From: Doris montereyensis
Lineage: Eukaryota > Mollusca > Gastropoda > Nudibranchia > Dorididae
Direction: 5' to 3'
Assembly: GCA_037039925.1 (NCBI GenBank)
Contig: JAXRKP010000432.1
Coordinates: forward strand, 27,501 to 91,500
Length of the DNA stretch: 64,000 bases
Position numbers and translations under genes: made by a program. A model generated the notes under the pieces. It was not told the origin of the DNA. It searched no databases and saw nothing but the letters and a program-made list of their open reading frames with translations. This document shows, one piece after another, positions 10,581 through 23,774 of this stretch (the first letter of the stretch is position 1; each line of letters begins with the position of its first letter).

Positions 10581-10589
10581 TTCATTGCT

Positions 10590-10785
10590 TTGTCTCTTTA
10601 AATCTTTTCCATCCATTTCTGGCCATTTTTCTATTTGTGCTTCCATCCCTTTCTTGCTATTTTTCTATTTGTGTTTCCATCCCTTTCTTGCCATTTTTCT
10701 ATTTGTGTTTCCATCCCTTTCTGGCCATTTTTCTATTTGTGTTTCCATCCCTTTCTGGCCATTTTTCTATTTGTGTAATCAAATC
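10590..10785 (+). repeat. 34-bp pyrimidine-rich tandem repeat, about five copies
   Basis: Unit: TTTCCATCCCTTTCT(G/T)G then CCATTTTTCTATTTGTG. It lies about 130 bp ahead of the next exon and is strongly pyrimidine-rich, as sequence upstream of an acceptor often is. Confidence 0.9.
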
Positions 10786-10911
10786 TCCAATTTCATCTAT
10801 CCGTCTATTTCAGTGTCCATAAATAAGCACTCAATCATGTGAGTTTAACATATAGATAAAGCGATCACCATGTGTGTAATGTTTTTCTTCGCTTGCTGCA
10901 TCCGTGATCAG

Positions 10912-11017
10912 ACATTCTGCGACATCAAGGACCTTTCCTACGGCAAGGAAAACTACCCGGTGTCCTGTGTCAACGGCCTAGACCTGCACTACCCAGACTG
11001 TCCACATACAAGCGCTG
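10912..11017 (+). CDS. SETDB1: SETDB1-like gene, exon after the MBD; end lies in a repeat
   Basis: After the acceptor CATCCGTGATCAG it encodes TFCDIKDLSYGKENYPVSCV then NGLDLHYPDCPHT. SETDB1 has the same Asp-Ile/Leu-x-Tyr-Gly-Lys-Glu-x-x-Pro-x-x-Cys-Val-Asn motif between the MBD and pre-SET. It joins the MBD exon in phase 0. The end is uncertain: the coding frame runs into the minisatellite and meets TAG in the second unit (CTC TGG TAG), so the working donor must lie in the first unit, for example GCTG|GTAGAG at 11017/11018. The first perfect GGTAAGT appears only in the third unit. Pre-SET and SET exons are not seen downstream. Confidence 0.8.
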
Positions 11018-14000
11018 GTAGAGTGTCCACATACAAGCTCTGGTAGGATAAGTACACATACAAGCTCTGGTAGGGTAAGTACACATACACGCTCTGGTAG
11101 GGTAAGTACACATACAAGCTCTGGTAGGGTAAGTACACATACAAGCTCTGGTAGAGTAAGTACACATACAAGCTCTGGTAGGGTAAGTACACAAACAAGC
11201 TCTGGTAGAGTAAGTACACATACAAGCTCTGGGAGGGTAAGTACACATACAAGCTCTGGTAGAGTGTCCACATACAAGCACTGGTAGGGTAAGTACACAT
11301 ACAAGCTCTGGTAGAGTGTCCACATACAAGCACTGGTAGGGTAAGAACACATACAAGCTCTGGTAGAGTGTCCACATACAAGCACTGGTAGGGTAAGTAC
11401 ACATACAAGCTCTGGTAGGGTAAGTACACATACAAGCTCTGGTAGAGTAAGTACACATACAAGTTCTGGTAGGGTAAGTACACATACAAGCTCTAGTAGG
11501 GTAAGTACACATACAAGTTCTGGTAGGGTAAGTACACATACAAGTTCTGGTAGGGTAAGTACACATACAAGTTCTGGTAGGGTAAGTACACATACAAGTT
11601 CTGGTAGAGGTAAGTACACATACAAGTTCTGGTAGGGTAAGTACACATACAAGCTCTGGTAGGGTGGTAGGGTAGGTCACATACAAGTTCTGGTAGAGTG
11701 TCCACATACAAGCTCTGGTAGGGTAAGTCCACATACAAGTTCTACAAGCTCAGAGTGTCCACATACAAGGTCTGGTAGTACACATACAAGCTCTGGTAGG
11801 GTGTCCAACATACAAGCTCTGATAGGGTAAGGTCACATACAAACTCTGGTAGAGTGTCCACATATAAGCTCTGGTAGGGTAAGTCCACATACAAGTTCTG
11901 GCAGAGTGTCCACATACAAGCTCTGGTAGAGTACGTACACATACAAGCTCTGGTAGGGTAAGTCCACATACAAGCTCTGGTAGAGTACACATACAAGCTC
12001 TGGTAGGGTGTACACATACAAGCTCTGGTAGAGTAAGCACACATACAAGCTCTGGTAGGGTAAGTCCACATAAAGCTCTGGCAGAGTACGTACACATACA
12101 AGTTCTGGTAGGGTAAGTCCACATACAAGCTCTGGTACGTACACAGCTCTCATAGTACGTACACATACAAGCTCTGGTAGGGTACGTACACATACAAGCT
12201 CTGGTAGGGTACGTACATACAAGCTCTGGTAGGGTACGTACACATACAAGCTCTGGTAGGTACGTACACATACAAGCTCTGGTAGGGTAAGTACACATAC
12301 AAGCTCTGGTAGGGTACGTACACATACAAGCTCTGGTAGAGTGTACACATACAAGCTCTGGTAGGGTAAGTACACATACAAGCTCTGATAGGGTAAGTCC
12401 ACATACAAGCTCTGGTAGGGTAAGTACACATACAAGCTCTGAGAGAGTGTCCACATACAAGCTCTGGTAGAGTGTCCACACACAGGCTCTGGTAGGGTAG
12501 GTACACATACAAGCTCTGGTAGAGTGTCCACATACAAGCTCTGGTAGGGTGTCCACATACAAGCTCTGGTAGGGTAAGTACACATACAAACTCTGGTAGA
12601 GTGTCCACATATAAGCTCTGGTAGGGTAAGTCCACATACAAGCTCTGGCAGAGTGTACACATACAAGCTCTGGTAGAGTACGTACACATACAAGCTCTGG
12701 TAGGGTAAGTCCACATACAAGCTCTGGTAGAGTGTACACATACAAGCTCTGGTAGAGTGTCCACATACAAGATCTGGTAGGGTAAGTACATATACAAGCT
12801 CTGGTATAGTGTCCACATACAAGCTCTGGTAGAGTGTCCACATACAGGCTCTGGTAGGGTAAGTACATATACAAGTTCTGGTAGAGTGTTCACATACAAG
12901 CTCTGGTAGAGTGTCCCCATACAAGCTCTGGTAGAGTAAGTACATATACAAGTTCTGGTAGAGTGTTCACATACAAGCTCTGGTAGAGTAAGTACATATA
13001 CAAGTTCTGGTAGAGTGTTCACATACAAGCTCTGGTAGAGTAAGTACATATACAAGTTCTGGTAGAGTGTTCACATACAAGCTCTGGTAGAGTGTCCACA
13101 TACAAGCTCTGGTAGAGTAAGTACACATACAAGCTCTGGTAGGGTAAGTACACATACAAGCTCTGGTAAAGTGTCCACATACAAGCTCTGGTAGGGTGTC
13201 CACATACAATCTCTGGTAGAGTGTCCACATACAAGCTCTGGTAGAGTGTCCACATACAAGCTCTGGTAGAGTGTCCACATACAAGCTCTGGTAGAGTATC
13301 CACATACAAACTCTGGTAGAGTGTCCACATACAAGCTCTGGTAGGGTGTACACATACAAGCTCTGGTAGGGAGTACACATACAAGCTCTGGTAGGGTGTA
13401 CACATACAAGCTCTGGTAGGGTGTCCACATACAAGGTCTGGTAGGGTAAGTACACATACAAGCTCTGGTAGGGTAAGTACACATACAAGCTCTGGTAGGG
13501 TGTCCACATACAAGCTCTGGTAGAGTGTCCACATACACACTCTAGTAGGGTAAGTACACATACAAGCTCTGGTAGGGTAAGTACACATACATGCTCTGGT
13601 AGGGTAAGTACACATACAAGCTCCGGTAGGGTATCCACATACAAGCTCTGGTAGGGTAAGTACACATACAAGCTCTGGTAGGTAAGTACACATACAAGCT
13701 CTGGTAGGGTGTCCACATACAATCACTGGTAGGGTAAGTACACATACAAGCTCTGGTAGGGTGTTCACATACAATCACTGGTAGAGTGTCCACATACAAG
13801 CTCTGGTAGGGTGTCCACATACAAGCTCTGGAAGAGTGTCTACATACAAGCTCTGTTAGGTGTCCACATACAAGCTCTGTTAGGGTGTCCACATACAAGC
13901 TCTGGTAGGGTGTCCACATACACGCTCTGGTAGAGTGGCTCATTCGTATCATACAATCTGTAGGATGTGTCCACATACCATACAATCTCTGGTAGGATGA

Positions 14001-14090
14001 GTCCGCATACCATACAATCTCCGGTAACATGAGGCCACATACCATACAATCTCTGTTAGAATGAATCTACATACCATGCAATCTCTGGCA
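11000..14090 (+). repeat. donor-containing minisatellite, left arm of a giant inverted repeat
   Basis: More than 100 units of 25-27 bp. Two main types alternate: CTCTGGTAGGGTAAGTACAC plus ATACAAG, and CTCTGGTAGAGTGTCCACAT plus ACAAG. The first type contains the splice-donor consensus GGTAAGT. The array starts inside the exon above: its TGTCCACATACAAG is the first copy. Copies degrade at 13.9-14.09 kb just before the CT tract. Confidence 0.95.
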
Positions 14091-14103
14091 GGGTGCCTTT
14101 ATT

Positions 14104-14995
<892 letters not shown>

Positions 14996-17900
14996 TACAA
15001 GCTCTACTAGTGTTTGTATGTGGACTCTCTACCAGAGCTTGTATGTGGACACTCTACCACAGCTTGTATGTGGACACCCAACCAGAGATTGTATGTGTAC
15101 TCACACTACCAGAGCTTGTATGTGCACTCACACTATCAGAGCTTGTATGTGTACTCACACTACCAGAGCTTGTATGTGCACTCACACTACCAGAGCTTGT
15201 ATGTGTACTCACCCTACCAGAGCTTGTTTGTGTACTCACACTACCAGAGCTTGTATGTGTACTCACACAACCAGAGCTTGTATGTGTGCTCACACTACCA
15301 GAGCTTGTATGTGTACTCACACTACCAGAGCTTGTATGTGTACTCACACTACCAGAGCTTGTATGTGTACTCACACTACCAGAGCTTGTATGTGTACTCA
15401 CACTACCAGAGCTTGTATGTGTACTCACCCTACCAGAGCATGTATGTGGACACCCTACTAGAGCATGTATGTGTACTCACCCTACCAGAGTTTGTATGTG
15501 TACTCACACTACCAGAGCATGTATGTGGACACCCTACCAGAGCATGTATGTGTACTCACCCTACCAGAGCATGTATGTGGACACCCTACTAGAGCATGTA
15601 TGTGTACTCACCCTACTAGAGTTTGTATGTGTACCCACACTACCAGAGCATGTATGTGGACACCCTACTAGAGCATGTATGTGTACTCACCCTACTCGAG
15701 TTTGTATGTGGACACCCTACTAGAGTTTGTATGTGGACACCCTACTGGAGTTTGTATGTGGACACCCTACTAGAGTTTGTATGTGGACACCCTACTAGAG
15801 TTTGTATGTGTAGACCCTACTAGAGTTTGTATGTTGACACCCTACTAGAGTTTGTATGTGGACACCCTACTGGAGTTTGTATGTGGGCACCCTACTAGAG
15901 TTTGTATGTAGACACCCTACTAGAATTTGTATGTGGACACCCTAATAGAGTTTGTATGTGGACACCCTACTAGAGTTTGTATGTGTACACCCTACTAGAG
16001 TTTGTATGTGTACTCACCCTACAAGAGCTTGTATGTGGACACCCTACTAGAGTTTGTATGTGGACACCCTACTAGAGTTTGTATGTTGACACCCTACTAG
16101 AGTTTGTATGTGTACACCCTACTAGAGTTTGTATGTGAACACCTTACTAGAGTTTGTATGTGTACTCACCCTACTAGAGTTTGTATGTGGCATCTTACTA
16201 GAGTTTCTATGTGGCAATCTACTAGAGCATGTATGTGTACTCACCCTACTAGAGTTTGTATGTGGAAACCCTACTAGAGTTTGTATGTGGACACCCTACT
16301 AGAGTTTGTATGGTGTTTGACACCCTACTAGAGTTTGTATGTGAACACCCTACTAGAGTTTGTATGTGTACTAGAGCTTATATGTACTCACCCTACTAGA
16401 GTTTGTATGTGGACACCTTACTAGAGTTTGTATGTGGACACCCTACTAGAGTTTGTATGTGGACACACTACTACAGTTTGTTTGTGGACACCCTACTAGA
16501 GTTTGTATGTGGACACCTTACTAGAGTTTATATGGGGACACCCTACTAGAGCTTGTATGTGGACACCCTACTAGAGTTTGTATGTGGACACCCTACTAGA
16601 GTTTGTATGTGGACATCCTACTAGAGTTTGTATGTGTACTTACCCTACCAGAGCTTGTATGTGTACCTTATTTACCATACCAGAGCTTGTATGTCTACAC
16701 CCTACCAGAGCTTGTATGTGTACACCCTACCAGAGCTTGTATGTGTATTTACCATACCAGAGCTTGTATGTGTACACCCTACCAGAGCTTGTATGTGTAC
16801 ACCCTACCAGAGCTTGTATGTGTATACCCTATCAGAGTTTGTATGTGTATTTACCATACCAGAGCTTGTATGTGTACACCCTACCAGAGCTTGTATGTAC
16901 ACCCTACCAGAGCTTGTATGTGTACTTACCCTACCAGAGCTTGTATGTGTACTTACCCTACCAGAGCTTGTATGTGTACACCCTACCAGACCTTGTATGT
17001 GGACTTACCCTACTGCAGGTTGTACCAGAGTGGACACCCTACCAGAGATTGTTTGTGTACTTACCCTACCAGAGCTTGTATGTGTACTTACTCCTACCAG
17101 AGCTTGTATGTGTACTCTACCAGAGATTGTATGTGTATTTTACCAGAGCTTGTATGTGTACTTACCCTACCAGAGCTTGTATGTGTACTTACCCTACTAG
17201 AGCTTGTATGTGTATTTATCCTACCAGAGCTTGTATGTGTATTTACCCTACCAGAGCTTGTATGTGTACTTACCCTACCAGAGATTGTATGTGTACTTAC
17301 CCTACCAGAGATTGTATGTGTACTTACCCTACCAGAGATTGTATGTGTACTTATCCTACCAGAGATTGTATGTGTACTTATCCTACCAGAGATTGTATGT
17401 GGACTTACCCTACCAGAGCTTGTATGTGTATTTACCCTACCAGAGATTGTATGTGTATTTACCCTACCAGAGATTGTATGTGTATTTATCCCTACCAGAG
17501 ATTGTATGTACTAGTTTTTTACCCTACCAGAGAGTTACTTACTCTACTAGAGTTTGTATGTGTACCTACCAGAGTTTGTATGTTACCCTACCAGAGATTG
17601 TATGTGTATTTACCCTACCAGAGATTGTATGTGTATTTACCCTACCAGAGATTGTATGTGTACTTACCCTACCAGAGATTGTATGTGGACACTCTACCAG
17701 AGCTTGTATGTGTACTTACCCTACCAGAGATTGTATTTATCCTATGTGTATTTATCCTACTAGAGATTGATTGTGTACATCCTACTAGAGTTTGATTGTG
17801 TACACCCTACTAGAGTTTGTATGTGTACTTACTCTACTAGACTTTGATTGTGTACCCTACTAGAGTTTGTATGTGTACACCCTACTAGAGTTTGTATGTA

Positions 17901-20900
17901 CTTACACCCTACTAGAGTTTGTATGTGTACACCCTACTAGAGTATGTACTTTGAGTTTGTATGTGTACTTACCCTACTAGAGTTTGTATGTGTACACCCT
18001 ACTAGAGTTTGTATGTGTACACCCTACTAGAGTTTGTATGTGTACTTACTACTACTAGAGAGTTTGTATGTGTACACCCTACTAGAGGTTGTATGTGTAC
18101 TTACCCTACTAGAGTTTGTATGTGTACACCCTACTAGAGCTTGTATGTGTACTTAACCTACTAGAGTTTGTATGTGTACACCCTACTAGAGTTTGTATGT
18201 GTACTTACCCTACTAGAGTAAATTGATTGTACAACCTACTAGAGATTGTATGTGTACACCCTACTAGAGTTTGTATGTGGACCCTACTAGAGTTTAAATG
18301 TACTAGAGATTGTATGTCGACACCTTCTAAAGCTTGTATGTGTACTTACCCTACTAGAGATTGTATGTGGACACCTTTCTAAAGCTTGTATGTGTACTTA
18401 CCCTACCAGAGATTGTATGTGTATTTACCCTACCAGAGTTTGTATGTGTACTTACCCTACCAGAGTTTGTATGTGTACTTACCCTACTAGAGTTTGTATG
18501 TGTACTTACCCTACTAGAGTTTATATGTGTACTTACCCTACTAGAGTTTGTATGTGTACAGCCTACTAGAGTTTGTATGTGTACAACCTACTAGAGATTG
18601 TATGTGTACACCCTACCAGAGATTGTATGTGGACATACTACCAGAGTTTGTATGTGTACTTACCCTACCAGAGATTGTATGTGTATTTACCCTACCAGAG
18701 ATTGTATGTGTACTTACCCTACTAGAGTTTGTATGTGTATTTACCCTACTAGAGTTTGTATGTGTACTTACCCTACTAGAGTTTGTATGTGTCTACTTAC
18801 CCTACTAGAGTTTGTATGTGTACTTACCCTACTAGAGTTTGTATGTGTACTTACCCTACTAGAGTTTGTATGTGTACACCCTACTAGAGTTTGTATGTGT
18901 ACAACCTACTAGAGATTGTATGTGTACACCCTACTAGAGTTTATATGTGTACAACCTACTAGAGATTGTATGTGTACTTACCCTACTAGAGTTTGTATGT
19001 GTACTTACCCTACTAGAGTTTGTACTAGAGTTTGTACACCCTACTAGAGTTTATATGTGTACTTACCCTACTAGAGTTTGTATGTGTACTTACCCTACTA
19101 CAGTTTGTATGTGTACTTACCCTACTAGAGTTTGTATGTGTACACCCTACTAGAGCTTGTATGTCTACTTACCCTACTAGAGTTTGTATGTGTACTTACC
19201 CTACTAGAGTTTGTATGTGTACTTACCCTACTAGAGTTTGTATGTGTACTTACCCTACTAGAGTTTGTATGTGTACACCCTACTAGAGTTTGTATGTGCC
19301 TACTTACCCTACTAGAGTTTGTATGTACCCTACTAGAGTTTGTATGTGTACACCCTACTAGAGTTTGTATGTGTACACCCTACTAGAGTTTGTATGTGTA
19401 CACCCTACTAGAGTTTGTATGTGGACACCCTACTAGAGTTTGTATGTGTACACCCTACTAGAGTTTGTATGTGGACACCCTACTAGAGTACACTTACTAA
19501 AGCTTGTGGATACCCTACTAGAGTTTGTATGTGGACACCTTACTAGAGTTTGTTTGTGGACACCCTACTAGAGCTTGTATGTGTACTTACCCTACCAGAG
19601 CTTGTATGTGTACACCCTACCAGAGCTTGTATGTGGACACACTACTAGAGCTTGTATATGTACCTACCCTACCAGAGCTTGTATGTGGACACCCTACTAG
19701 AGCTTGTATGTGGACACACTACCAGAGCTTGTATGTGGACACACTACCAGAAGTTTGTATGTGGACACCCTACTAGAGCTTGTATGTGTACCTACCCTAC
19801 CAGAGTTTGTATGTGGACACACTACTGAAGTTTGTATGTGGACACCCTACTAGAGCTTGTATGTGTACCTACCCTACCAGAGCTTGTATGTGGACACACT
19901 ACTGACGTTTGTATGTGGACACCCTACTAGAGCTTGTATGTGTACCTACCCTACCAGAGCTTGTATGTGGACACACTACTGAGTTTGTATGTGGACACCC
20001 TACTAGAGCTTGTATGTGTACCTACCCTACCAGAGCTTGTATGTGGACACCCTACTAGAGATTGTATGTGTACTTACACTACCAGAGTTTGTATGTGTAC
20101 CTACCCTACTAGAGTTTGTATGTGGACACCCTACTAGAGTTTGTATGTGTACTTACCCTACTAGAGTTTGTATGTGGACACACTACTAGAGTTTGTTTGG
20201 TATGTGGACCTACCCTACTGAGAGTTTGTATGTGGACACACTACTAGAAGTTTGTATGTGTACTTACCCTACTAGAGTTTGTATGTGTACTTACACTACT
20301 AGAGTTTGTATGTGTGACACACCCTACTAGAGTTTGTATGTGTACACCCTACTAGAGATTGTATGTGTACTTACCCTACTAGAGTTTGTATGTGTACTTA
20401 CCCTACTAGAGTTTGTATGTGGACACACTACTGAAGTTTGTACGTGTACTTACCCTACTAGAGTTTGTATGTGGACACACTACTAGAGTTTGTATGTGGA
20501 CACACTACCAGAGTTTGTATGTGTACTTACCCTACTAGAGTTTGTATGTGGACACGCTACTAGAGTTTGTATGTGGACACCCTACTAGAGTTTGTATGTG
20601 TACACCCTACTAGAGTTTGTATGTGGACTTACCCTACCAGAGTTTGTATGTGTACTTACCCTACTAGAGTTTGTATGTGGACACACTACTGAAGTTTGTA
20701 TGTGTACTTACCCTACTAGAGTTTGTATGTGGACACACTACTAGAGTTTGTATGTGTACTTACCCTACCAGAGCATGTATGTGTACTCACCCTACTAGAG
20801 TTTGTATGTGTACCCACACTACCAGAGCATGTATGTGGACACCCTACTAGAGCATGTATGTGTACTCACCCTACTGGACACCCTAGAGTTTGTATGTGGA

Positions 20901-21660
20901 CACCCTACTAGAGTTTGTATGTACTTACCCTACTAGAGTTTGTATGTGTACTTACCCTACTAGAGTTTGTATGTGTACTTACCCTACTAGAGTTTGTATG
21001 TGTACTTACCCTACTAGAGTTTGTATGTGTACTTACCCTACTAGAGTTTGTATGTGTACTTACCCTACTAAGAGTTTGTATGTGTACTTACCCTACAAGA
21101 GTTTGTATGTGTACTTACCCTACTAGAGTTTGTATGTGTACACCCTAAAAGAGTTTGTATGTGTACACCTACTAAGAGTTTGTATGTGTACACCCTACTA
21201 GAGTTTGTATGTGTACACCCTACTAGAGTTTGTATGTGTACACCCTACTAAAGCTTGTATGTGTACACCTACTAAAGCTTGTATGTGTACACCCTACTAA
21301 AGCTTGTATGTGTACACCTACTAAAGCTTGTGTATGTACACACCCTACTAAAGCTTGTATGTGTACACCCTACTAAAGCTTGTATGTGTACACCCTACTA
21401 AAGCTTGTATCTGTACACCCTACTAAAGCTTGTATGTGTACACCCTACTAAAGCTTGTATGTGTACACCCTACTAAAGCTTGTATGTGTACACCCTACTA
21501 AAGCTTGTATGTGTACACCCTACTAAAGCTTGTATGTGTACACCGTACTAAAGCTTGTATGTGTACACCCTACTAAAGCTTGTATGTGTACACCCTACTA
21601 AAGCTTGTATGTGTACATCCTACCAGAGCTTGTATCTGTACACCCTACCAGAATTTGCAT
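14996..21660 (-). repeat. same minisatellite in reverse orientation, right arm
   Basis: Units read CTTGTATGTGTACTTACCCT plus ACCAGAG on the plus strand, the exact reverse complement of the left-arm unit. About 250 units form blocks: TCACAC variants (15.05-15.5 kb), GGACACC variants (15.5-16.6 kb), TTACCC variants (16.6-21.1 kb), and a block with ACTAAAGCTTG at 21.24-21.6 kb. In this orientation any donor signals point along the minus strand. Confidence 0.95.
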
Positions 21661-22510
21661 GTAGACTCACATAAGGTTTGTACCAAAACTTGTATGTAGA
21701 CCCACATAAGATTTCTACGAGAACTTGTATGTAGACCCACATAAGACGTCTACCACACCTTGTATTTAGACCCACATAAGACCCATACCATAGCTTGTAT
21801 GTAGAATCATATAAGACCCCTACCATAGCTTTTATGTAGAATCACATAAGATCCCTACCATAGCGTGCATGTGGAATCACTACCAGTACCATTATTTCTA
21901 TGTAGAATCTCATATGACACCTACCAGTACCATAATTTCTATGTAGAATCTCATAAGACACCTACCAGTACCATAATTGCGATGTAAAATCTCATAAGAC
22001 ACTTACCAGTATCATAATTTCTATGTAGAATATTATATGACCCCTACCAGTACCATAATTTCTATGTAGAATCTCATAAGACACCTATTAGTACCATAAT
22101 TTATATCTAGAATCTCATAAGACACATACCAGTACAATAATTTCTATGTAGACTCGCATAAGACCCCTACCAGTACCATACTTTCTATGTAGACTCGCAT
22201 AAGACACCTACCAGTACAATAATTTCTATGTAGACTCGCATAAGACACCTACCAGTACAATAATTTCTATGTAGACTCGCATAAGACACCTACCAGTAGA
22301 CCATAAGACATACCAGTACCATAATTGCTACGTAGACTCGCATAAGACACCTACCAGTACCATAATTTCTATGTAGACTCGCATAAGACTCCTACCAGTA
22401 CCATAATTTCTATGTAGACTCGCATAAGACCCCTACCAGTACAATAATTTCTATGTAGACTCGTATAAGACTCGTACCAGAGCTTGTGTGTGGAGTCACA
22501 TTAGACCCCT
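21650..22510 (+). repeat. diverged tail of the right arm (unit about 42 bp)
   Basis: The sequence drifts from CTTGTATGTAGACCCACATA to a unit with ACCATAATTTCTATGTAGAC, TCGCATAAGACACC and TACCAGT. Shared motifs (TATGTAGAC, TACCAG) suggest a common origin with the array to its left, with a changed period. Confidence 0.75.
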
Positions 22511-23015
22511 AATACACCTGTCCTGGCCTCGACTGTAAATATTTGAAGCAAATTGGTTGAGAAATAGCTAAGAAATAGCAAAATATGTGAAATCAATTGT
22601 GAACTTGAATATTCAACCAAAATAAAAACAGGCCACACGATAATCTAAATCTACAAAAAAAACGTGAAAATAATGGGGGAAAACAAAACAAAATGCCTTC
22701 GTTAACTTCTTGCAAAACATTTGAGAAATGTTTCTTAAGGTTTTGGAAAGAATTGGGATTAAAAACGGAATTATTTTTTTTTAAACAACAATTGAGCACA
22801 CACAACACGACGAATAGGTGTGTAGGTGTTTACCTCGGAAGTAGATCGTTGTGATGCGGAGACTAAAAACTACCCAATCAGGAGCGACCATTTTACCTAG
22901 TTCCCCTATGACATATCGATACGTCATGGAAAGTCCCAAGAACATGTGTCTCCTCAGCAATGTGTTGCTAGATCACCGAAGCATTGCTTAGTATCTATGT
23001 TCACCATTCGTATGA
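22511..23015. other. unique AT-rich sequence, nothing recognised
   Basis: No exon, RNA or mobile element that I can support. Open frames here are short and unlike any family I know. Confidence 0.45.
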
Positions 23016-23024
23016 TTTTACAAC

Positions 23025-23480
23025 ACATCTTGACACGAGCTGTGTATTGATACCAAACACCAGCACAGAGTATGATTTGATACAAGCACAAGCACAGAGT
23101 ACTTGACACGAGCTGTGTATTGATACCAAAACACACAGCACAGCTGTGAGTACTTGACACGAGCTGTGTATTGATACCAAACACAAGCACAGAGTACTTG
23201 ACACGAGCTGTGTATTGATACCAAACACAAGCACAGAGTACTTGACACGAGCTGTGTATTGATACCAAACACAAGCACAAGTAAAGCTAGACACAGACCA
23301 AGGCTTGAATATGATCAAACAGCAACAAAGATAAAACATGATGCAAAGCTGTGTATTGATACCAAACACCAGCACAGACTATTTTGAAACGATTTTCATG
23401 TAAACTTTATACCAAACACAAGCACTAAAATGTGAAGTATTTGAAACATGTTAGCTGATTTGTATTGATACCAACACACA
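23025..23480 (+). repeat. minisatellite of about 44 bp, regular then scattered
   Basis: Unit: TACTTGACACGAGCTGTGTA then TTGATACCAAACACAAGCAC then AGAG. Five to six good copies to about 23285. After that, partial copies are interleaved with a duplicated block (GCTTGAATATGATCAA...ACAAAGATAAAACATGATGC) seen near 23300 and again near 23517. Confidence 0.85.
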
Positions 23481-23774
23481 AGCACGTCGCTGAAAGCTAG
23501 ACAAACTTAATTGAAGGCTTGAATATGATCAATTTTTCAGCTAAACAAAGATAAAACATGATGCAAACCTGCTATCATAGATCTGAAATAAAAGGCTCTT
23601 TTATACTATTTTAGAAACGATTTTCATGTAAACTGTTATATATCTTCGAAGTTAGATTAGTTTTAGCACTAAATGTGAAGTATTTGAAACATGTTGAAAA
23701 TCGATTTGTTTTTCTTCATTATGGGGTGCCACACATCCCTTTACAGTTGGTCGTTGATTTTTATACAAACTTCA

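Noticed and set aside
10970..14049. Several 125-375 codon frames on the minus strand (Cys/Thr/Pro/Tyr-rich)
   Set aside because: Produced by the 25-27 bp array; frames overlap each other and lack any domain or splice context.
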